11,746 nt of DNA from the NCBI GenBank assembly GCA_913020705.1, contig CAJWBY010000146.1:1-11746 (forward strand), in the 5' to 3' direction. A program made the translations under genes and the position numbers. Source of the DNA: an uncultured Colwellia sp. GTDB taxonomy: Bacteria > Pseudomonadota > Gammaproteobacteria > Enterobacterales > Alteromonadaceae. The notes below the pieces were generated by a model. The model had not been told where the DNA came from. It did no database searches and was given only the letters and a program-made list of their open reading frames with translations. This document shows positions 7,698 through 11,746 of the stretch, piece after piece; the stretch's first letter is position 1, and each line of letters opens with the position of its first letter.

Positions 7698-8351
7698 ATG
7701 AAAAAAATAGCGATTATTTTATCGGGTTGTGGCGTTTATGATGGCAGTGAAATCCATGAAAGTGTTTTAACGTTATTAGCAATAGAGCAGCAAGGTGCAA
7801 CATACCGCTGTTTCGCACCTAATATCAATCAACATCATGTGATTAATCATTTAACAGGTGAAGTTAATGCAAGTGAAACGCGTAATGTTTTGGAAGAATC
7901 TGCGCGTATTGCTCGAGGTGACATTGAAGATATCGCTGAACTTTACCAAGACGAATTTGATGCATTAATTTTCCCCGGAGGTTTTGGTGCGGCAAAAAAC
8001 TTATGTACGTTTGCTCTTGATGCCGAAAATTATCAAATCAATACTGAGGTGCTTACCTCGGCACAAAGCTTTATTAAAGCGAAGAAACCAATCGGCTTTA
8101 TGTGTATTGCACCCGCAATGATCCCACTTATTTTTGGTGAAGATGCTCAAGGAACTATAGGCAAAGATCGTGATATAGCTGAGTCATTAATGAATCGTGG
8201 TTTATCGCATGTTGATTGCGAAGTTGATGATATTATTGTTGATGAGCAGCGAAAATTAGTTTCAACACCAGCCTATATGTTAGCGACTTCACTTGTTGAA
8301 GCGGCAAGCGGTATTAATAAATTAGTGAAAAAAGTTATCTATTTGAGTTAA
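7698..8351 (+). CDS. elbB: ElbB-type glyoxalase-like protein (DJ-1/PfpI superfamily, class I glutamine amidotransferase-like)
   Basis: A 217-residue protein matching E. coli ElbB in length and order: MKKIAIILSGCGVYDGSEIHES at the start, FPGGFGAAKNL near 92-102, and the nucleophile elbow GFMCIAPAM with Cys136 as predicted catalytic residue. E18 (GSEIHE) is in the place of the conserved acidic residue that supports the nucleophile in this superfamily. ElbB has reported glyoxalase III-type activity on glyoxal and an older, weaker link to isoprenoid synthesis; the true in vivo role is unclear. The protein should be cytosolic. It starts 1 base after the MFS stop with AAGGA inside that gene, so it is the third gene of the MocR operon. 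This suggests handling of a reactive carbonyl linked to the exported compound, which is inference. Its stop overlaps the stop of the opposite-strand Cys-rich gene. Confidence 0.93.
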   Translation: MKKIAIILSGCGVYDGSEIHESVLTLLAIEQQGATYRCFAPNINQHHVINHLTGEVNASETRNVLEESARIARGDIEDIAELYQDEFDALIFPGGFGAAKNLCTFALDAENYQINTEVLTSAQSFIKAKKPIGFMCIAPAMIPLIFGEDAQGTIGKDRDIAESLMNRGLSHVDCEVDDIIVDEQRKLVSTPAYMLATSLVEAASGINKLVKKVIYLS

Positions 8352-8527
8352 CTTTTATCTGAATTTATTCTATTGTCGACTTTTTCATTGGCTTGAATTT
8401 CAACTTGTTGTATGCGCCATTTTTCGTACTCTTCGTAGTAGAAATCCCATACACAAGGGCAACAAGCGCCACCGCCACAGCAATCATCATCGGCTGGAGG
8501 TGAAGGTTTTTCTATTAATTTAGTCAT
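8348..8527 (-). CDS. Oxidoreductase-like domain miniprotein, Cys-rich (59 aa, second of a tandem pair)
   Basis: A 59-residue protein beginning MTKLIEKPSPPADDD, then CCGGGACCPCVWDFYYEEYEKW. This matches the oxidoreductase-like N-terminal family (PF09791), whose hallmark is a Pro-rich start followed by CC-x-x-x-CxxC-VWDxY. Here the Cys are C16, C17, C22, C23 and C25: one residue is inserted between CC and CxxC and there is an extra Cys compared with the usual pattern. The Cys set could bind a metal or be redox-active; the family's biochemical function is not established. After the motif come a helix rich in Glu and Arg and a polar tail. No clear Shine-Dalgarno precedes the ATG. It overlaps the end of elbB by 4 bases on the opposite strand and lies 30 bases after its paralogue, so they are probably one transcript. 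Confidence 0.85.
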   Translation of the reverse strand: MTKLIEKPSPPADDDCCGGGACCPCVWDFYYEEYEKWRIQQVEIQANEKVDNRINSDKS

Positions 8528-8542
8528 ACAAAGTATCGCTTA

Positions 8543-8560
8543 TAAAATCGGTCGATTTTA
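8543..8560. repeat. Small palindrome between the two Cys-rich genes
   Basis: TAAAATCG (8543-8550) and CGATTTTA (8553-8560) are perfect inverted arms around GT, and the right arm contains the stop codon of the upstream paralogue. It could be a weak hairpin separating the two genes. There is no T run long enough to call a terminator. Confidence 0.4.
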
Positions 8561-8722
8561 ATTAGATTTATTTTGTTGGAGGTTTTTTTCTTTTATTTCA
8601 ACTTGCTGTAAACGCCATTTTTTTCTTTTTGCATAATAATTGTCCCAAACACAAGGTGTACATGCGCTGTCGCAACATTCACCATCGGCAGGCGGTAAGG
8701 GCTTTTCAAGTAATTCAGTCAT
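8558..8722 (-). CDS. Oxidoreductase-like domain miniprotein, Cys-rich (54 aa, first of a tandem pair)
   Basis: A 54-residue protein, MTELLEKPLPPADGE followed by CCDSACTPCVWDNYYAKRKKW. The spacing CC-x3-CxxC (C16, C17, C21, C24) is the canonical one for the oxidoreductase-like N-terminal family (PF09791), although the usual Gly-Ser-Gly between the Cys groups is Asp-Ser-Ala. It shares with the downstream 59-residue protein the start MT-[KE]-L-x-EKP-x-PPAD, the CVWD-x-YY block and KWR-[IL]-QQVEI, so the two are clear paralogues from a tandem duplication that has since diverged. The tail is Lys/Gln-rich. No Shine-Dalgarno is evident, but a TATAAT box lies about 30 bases upstream. The protein is probably a cytosolic metal- or redox-linked small protein; function unknown. 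Confidence 0.85.
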   Translation of the reverse strand: MTELLEKPLPPADGECCDSACTPCVWDNYYAKRKKWRLQQVEIKEKNLQQNKSN

Positions 8723-8751
8723 AAATCTATATCAATATTAAAATTTTTTGT

Positions 8752-8757
8752 ATTATA
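8752..8757 (-). promoter_or_regulatory. Candidate -10 box for the Cys-rich gene pair
   Basis: A perfect TATAAT on the minus strand, about 30 bases before the ATG at 8722. It overlaps the outer edge of the palindrome at 8756-8789. No good -35 is present at 16-18 bases, so this is a candidate only. Confidence 0.35.
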
Positions 8758-8789
8758 TACCCAAACCACCCTCAGGTGGATTGGGTATA
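8756..8789. repeat. Intergenic palindrome with 15-bp arms (TATACCCAA...TTGGGTATA)
   Basis: The left arm TATACCCAAACCACC (8756-8770) and right arm GGTGGATTGGGTATA (8775-8789) pair over 15 positions with a single A-A mismatch around the 4-base loop CTCA. Neither side is followed by a T run, so it is a poor intrinsic terminator. Palindromes opening with TATACCCAA and closing with TTGGGTATA are, as far as I recall, common dispersed intergenic elements in Alteromonadales and Vibrionaceae, and this looks like one of them. It sits 13 bases after the stop of the secreted-protein gene. Confidence 0.7.
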
Positions 8790-8802
8790 AATAAAAATTA
8801 AA

Positions 8803-9387
8803 TTATTTATAGCCCCAAGGTGCTTTCGGTGGAAAAATAGGCTTAGTTAAATCAAAGTCTACACGAAACTCTCTGCCTTGCCTGATCAATCGATAAGTAA
8901 ACTTTGTTGGGTAAATGTAAATTTGCCAAGTATTGCCAATAGATTGTGGGATACCTCCACTGACAAAAAGTTCTTTTGAATATTGGTCTGCAGGAAATGA
9001 TTGCACTTGTGCCCAGCCCGCATCATTAGTATGACCGCCATACATAGTTGAGTCATCATCACTGCCATCTTTGTGCCTGTGGTCATGCTTAAGTGAAAGT
9101 CCTGAGCCTGTTTTAGTTATAATCCAAGTTCTTGATGAGTCGTCACCAACATGAAAAGGAATATGAAGTTGTGTTTTACTGCACTGACGTACATGCATAA
9201 TTAAAGGCTTATCAAAACCATCACCACTACTATTGTCCACGGTTACTTTCCCAGCAAAAGCTTTGCCACAAAAGGCCGCTATATTGTCAAAAAATTGGTC
9301 GTGATTACTTATTGAAACTAATGGAGCTTCGGCGTAAACGTTTACAGATAAGAGCGAAAATATCAAAGGTAGTATAATTTTTTTCAT
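8803..9387 (-). CDS. Secreted protein of unknown function with HDHRH motif (194 aa)
   Basis: A Sec signal peptide is clear: MKKIILPLIFSLLSVNVYA with predicted cleavage after Ala19, so the protein is exported to the periplasm or beyond. The mature part has only two Cys, C40 (AAFCGKAFAG) and C69 (MHVRQC), which could pair. The middle carries the segments IPFHVGDDSSRTW (76-88) and LKHDHRHKDGSDDD (99-112), followed by MYGGHTNDAGW. The His/Asp cluster suggests metal binding, but this is inference. The C-terminal half looks beta-rich (WQIYIYP, FTYRLIR, FRVDFDL). I believe conserved hypothetical proteins with the same GKAFAG, RTW and LKHDHRH blocks occur in several proteobacteria, but I know no function. 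AAAGGAA lies 6 bases before the ATG and supports the start. It appears to be a single-gene transcript. Confidence 0.82.
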   Translation of the reverse strand: MKKIILPLIFSLLSVNVYAEAPLVSISNHDQFFDNIAAFCGKAFAGKVTVDNSSGDGFDKPLIMHVRQCSKTQLHIPFHVGDDSSRTWIITKTGSGLSLKHDHRHKDGSDDDSTMYGGHTNDAGWAQVQSFPADQYSKELFVSGGIPQSIGNTWQIYIYPTKFTYRLIRQGREFRVDFDLTKPIFPPKAPWGYK

Positions 9388-9630
9388 AGTATTCCTTTAG
9401 TGAAAATAGAGTTAATTAGTAATATATCAGTATTCATTCAAACTGCTCGTTTTATAAGCCTAAAACTTTCACCTACCGCTTTTCTAACATTGATGTGAGT
9501 ACTTAGGTTTTGTCTGGAACTAAAAACCTGTGCATTCAATCCTAATAGCGAGCTATTATTTAATCATGAGCCTTGTAGCTAAATTTTTTAGTCATTCTAA
9601 AATTCAATTATTTCCAATGTTAACTGGTAT
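9388..9630. other. Intergenic stretch without a recognisable gene
   Basis: It should hold the promoter of the leftward secreted-protein gene. Two small inverted repeats are visible: AGGTTTT (9505-9511) with AAAACCT (9523-9529), and AATAGC (9544-9549) with GCTATT (9552-9557). Neither is followed by a T run. I see no RNA gene or credible ORF. Confidence 0.5.
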
Positions 9631-9656
9631 AAAAAAACCTGCCGAAGCAGGTTTTT
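9631..9656 (-). terminator. Strong rho-independent terminator of the aroQ-accB-accC operon
   Basis: AAAAACCTGC (9633-9642) and GCAGGTTTTT (9647-9656) form a perfect 10-bp stem. Read leftward the loop is TTCG, a stable UUCG-type tetraloop, and the stem runs into seven T. On the plus strand it is also followed by T, so it may stop transcripts in both directions. It lies 14 bases after the accC stop. Confidence 0.92.
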
Positions 9657-9670
9657 ATTAAACGAAAAGG

Positions 9671-11017
9671 TTATTCAGTGTCAGATAACTTCTTTTCTAA
9701 GTAGTGAATATTAGCACCACCATTAACAAAACCTTGATCATTCAAAATATCTTGATGCAAAGCAATATTAGTTTTAATACCGTCAATCACTAATTCACCT
9801 AAAGCATTCCGCATACGTGCAATAGCAACATCACGATTATCACCCCAAGTGATCAATTTACCAATCATGGAGTCATAGTGTGGTGGAACAGAGTAATCAG
9901 CGTAAATATGAGAATCCCAACGAACACCTAAACCACCTGGTGGATGAAAGCGTGTAATTTTGCCCGGTGAAGGAATAAAAGTACGTGGATCTTCTGCGTT
10001 AATACGACATTCAATTGAATGACCTGCAATCTTAATATCATCTTGTGTGTAAGATAAAGGTTGACCAGCAGCAACGCGTAATTGCTCTTTAATCAAATCT
10101 ACACCAGTGATCATCTCAGTTACTGGATGCTCAACTTGAATACGTGTATTCATTTCAATGAAATAGAATTCACCGTTTTCGTACAAAAATTCGAAAGTAC
10201 CAGCACCACGATAATTAATATCAATACAAGCTTTACAACAACGCTCACCAATTTTGGCGCGCATTTCAGGCGTAATACCTGGTGCAGGTGCTTCTTCAAC
10301 GACTTTTTGATGACGACGTTGCATTGAACAATCACGCTCACCAAGATGTATAGCACCACCTTGTCCGTCAGCCATTATTTGAATTTCAACATGGCGAGGG
10401 TTTTCAAGGAATTTTTCCATATAAACCATGTCATTTTTGAAAATAGTACCAGCTTCTCTTTTGGTTAAAGCAATAGAGTCAACTAATTCTTCTTCGTTGC
10501 GTACAACACGCATACCACGACCACCACCACCACCAGCAGCTTTAACGATAATAGGATAACCAATACGCTTAGCATGTGCCTTATTTGCTTTTTCATCGTC
10601 GTTTAGTGGACCATCAGAACCAGGTACACATGGGACGCCAGCAACTTTCATTGCTTTTATTGCTGCAACTTTATCACCCATGATACGGATGCTTTCAGCT
10701 TTTGGACCAATAAAGGCAAAACCAGAATTTTCAACTTGTTCTGCGAAATCAGCATTTTCAGCTAAAAAACCATAACCAGGATGAATAGCTACAGCATTCG
10801 TAACTTCCGCTGCAGTGATAATTGCAGGGATATTAAGGTAACTTTCAGGTGCAGATGGTTTACCAATACAGATGGTTTCATCAGCTAATAATACATGCTT
10901 TAAGTTTCTGTCGGCTGTTGAATGAACAGCAACCGTCTTAATACCAAGCTCTTTACATGCACGTAATATTCTTAATGCAATTTCGCCTCGGTTGGCGATA
11001 ACAACTTTATCTAACAT
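9671..11017 (-). CDS. accC: Biotin carboxylase subunit of acetyl-CoA carboxylase
   Basis: The 448-residue enzyme uses ATP to carboxylate biotin carried on AccB with bicarbonate, the first half-reaction of malonyl-CoA formation for fatty acids. It has the N-terminal biotin carboxylase fold, a central ATP-grasp domain and a C-terminal domain, and is essentially the length of E. coli AccC (449). Key residues fall at the same numbers as in E. coli: K116, K159, the Gly-rich loop [11 protein letters not shown] (160-170), H209, H236, K238, E276, E288, N290, R292 and R338. It is therefore expected to be active. The ATG is preceded by AAGGG, and accB ends 32 bases upstream, giving the usual accB-accC operon. 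A strong terminator follows at once. Confidence 0.98.
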   Translation of the reverse strand: MLDKVVIANRGEIALRILRACKELGIKTVAVHSTADRNLKHVLLADETICIGKPSAPESYLNIPAIITAAEVTNAVAIHPGYGFLAENADFAEQVENSGFAFIGPKAESIRIMGDKVAAIKAMKVAGVPCVPGSDGPLNDDEKANKAHAKRIGYPIIVKAAGGGGGRGMRVVRNEEELVDSIALTKREAGTIFKNDMVYMEKFLENPRHVEIQIMADGQGGAIHLGERDCSMQRRHQKVVEEAPAPGITPEMRAKIGERCCKACIDINYRGAGTFEFLYENGEFYFIEMNTRIQVEHPVTEMITGVDLIKEQLRVAAGQPLSYTQDDIKIAGHSIECRINAEDPRTFIPSPGKITRFHPPGGLGVRWDSHIYADYSVPPHYDSMIGKLITWGDNRDVAIARMRNALGELVIDGIKTNIALHQDILNDQGFVNGGANIHYLEKKLSDTE

Positions 11018-11049
11018 AGAATGACCCTTATGCGTTGGTGTATATAGGA

Positions 11050-11487
11050 TTATTCAATGATGAATAGCGGTTGGTCAAATTCGATAGCGTCTTCGTTATT
11101 CGCTAGAATTTCTTTAATAACACCAGATTTGTCAGCTTCAATTTGGTTCATCATTTTCATGGCTTCAAGAATACATAAAGTATCACCAGCATTAACATGT
11201 TGACCAACTGCTACAAAAACTGGCGAGTCAGGTGATGCTGAAGCGTAGAAAGTACCGACCATTGGAGAACGAACAACATGGCCTGAAATAGCCGCAGGTG
11301 CAGCAGCTTCAGCAGCAATAGGTGCCGCAACAGCTGCAACAGGAGCTGCGTGCATCACTGGAGCAGTTTGTACTACTGTACCACCGCGGCAGATGCGTAC
11401 TGATTCTTCACCTTCAGAAATTTCTAATTCGTTAATTCCTGATTCTTGTACTAATTCAATTAATTTTTTTATTTTACGAATATCCAT
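11050..11487 (-). CDS. accB: Biotin carboxyl carrier protein of acetyl-CoA carboxylase
   Basis: A 145-residue carrier that is biotinylated by BirA and moves carboxyl groups between AccC and the carboxyltransferase. The N-terminal helix ([17 protein letters not shown]) is the AccC-interaction part. A flexible Ala/Pro-rich linker covers residues ~41-68. The biotinyl domain follows from ~70, with biotin site K111 in EAMKM. The protruding thumb [19 protein letters not shown] (74-92) is typical of AccB and sets it apart from other biotinyl domains. The linker is Ala-rich and makes the local base composition more GC-rich, which is normal. AAAAGG precedes the ATG, and aroQ ends 85 bases upstream. 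Confidence 0.97.
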   Translation of the reverse strand: MDIRKIKKLIELVQESGINELEISEGEESVRICRGGTVVQTAPVMHAAPVAAVAAPIAAEAAAPAAISGHVVRSPMVGTFYASASPDSPVFVAVGQHVNAGDTLCILEAMKMMNQIEADKSGVIKEILANNEDAIEFDQPLFIIE

Positions 11488-11572
11488 TGGAATACCTTTT
11501 TATCAATGTGTAATGTTAGTTTAAATAGAACCGCTAAATATTAGCCATTCTTGGTTGTTTTTAAGTTAACCT

Positions 11573-11746
11573 TTACTTACTTGTATGCTCCGTTAACCAT
11601 GTATTTGCTGACTCTAATGCATACTTATATCCGTTTACTCCTAAGCCACAAATAACACCAATAGCTTTATCTGATAAATACGAATGATGCCTAAATGATT
11701 CTCTAGCATGTACATTTGAAAGATGAACTTCAATAAATGGAATGTC
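11573..11746 (-). CDS. aroQ: 3-dehydroquinate dehydratase type II (5' end beyond the window)
   Basis: Only the last 57 codons are visible; the start lies beyond the right edge. The segment [20 protein letters not shown] and then [19 protein letters not shown] is the diagnostic C-terminal part of type II dehydroquinase. It includes the active-site His of VHLSN and the Arg of ARE. The enzyme makes 3-dehydroshikimate in the shikimate pathway as a cytosolic dodecamer. aroQ upstream of accB-accC is a common order in gammaproteobacteria. The gap to accB is 85 bases with no terminator hairpin that I can see, so readthrough into accB is plausible. Confidence 0.96.
   Translation of the reverse strand, partial: DIPFIEVHLSNVHARESFRHHSYLSDKAIGVICGLGVNGYKYALESANTWLTEHTSK

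Noticed and set aside
9566..9661. 31-codon plus-strand frame with ATG at 9566
   Set aside because: It runs through the accC terminator hairpin, has no ribosome binding site and shows no recognisable motif.
10082..10327. Open frame on the plus strand inside accC
   Set aside because: It is antisense to the strongly conserved ATP-grasp region of accC, and its translation is low-complexity Thr/Asn-rich.
10519..10545. Repeat of CCA/ACC triplets
   Set aside because: It is the reverse strand of the Gly-rich ATP-grasp loop codons of accC, not an independent repeat.
11280..11370. Local GC-rich, repetitive stretch
   Set aside because: It encodes the Ala/Pro linker of AccB, a normal property of that protein.

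Overview
The window is about 11.7 kb of AT-rich DNA that fits a marine gammaproteobacterium, probably Alteromonadales near Colwellia or Thalassotalea. This placement is an inference. It rests on the aroQ-accB-accC order, the low-GC codon use and the mix of secreted peptidases and small Cys-rich proteins. No mobile element, CRISPR array, rRNA or tRNA was seen.

Left part (1-3700): the 3' portion of a large secreted zinc-dependent metalloprotease runs rightward off the left edge. It converges on a leftward lipoprotein aminopeptidase of family M28. A 13-bp perfect hairpin lies between their ends. Together they suggest extracytoplasmic protein or peptide breakdown.

Middle part (3701-8351): a leftward EamA-type (DMT) transporter, preceded by a 55-residue unidentified small protein, stands back to back with a rightward three-gene operon. 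The operon holds a MocR-type PLP-dependent regulator, a Bcr/CflA-type MFS exporter whose start overlaps the regulator's stop by 4 bases, and an ElbB-type DJ-1/PfpI protein starting 1 base after the exporter. The layout suggests one regulator controlling exporters on both sides of a shared divergent region, but no effector can be read from the sequence.

Right-middle part (8348-9670): two very short tandem genes encode paralogous oxidoreductase-like Cys-rich proteins (CC-x(3-4)-CxxC-VWD). The second overlaps the end of elbB by 4 bases. Upstream of them lie a near-perfect 15-bp intergenic palindrome and a secreted protein of unknown function with an HDHRH motif.

Right part (9631-11746): the leftward core operon aroQ-accB-accC encodes type II dehydroquinase (partial), the biotin carboxyl carrier protein and biotin carboxylase. 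It is closed by a strong terminator with a UUCG loop. This is housekeeping fatty-acid and shikimate metabolism.

The less familiar material is the MocR/MFS/ElbB unit with its divergent DMT partner and small protein, the pair of Cys-rich miniproteins, and the palindrome beside them. None of it is clearly a new defence or mobile system.
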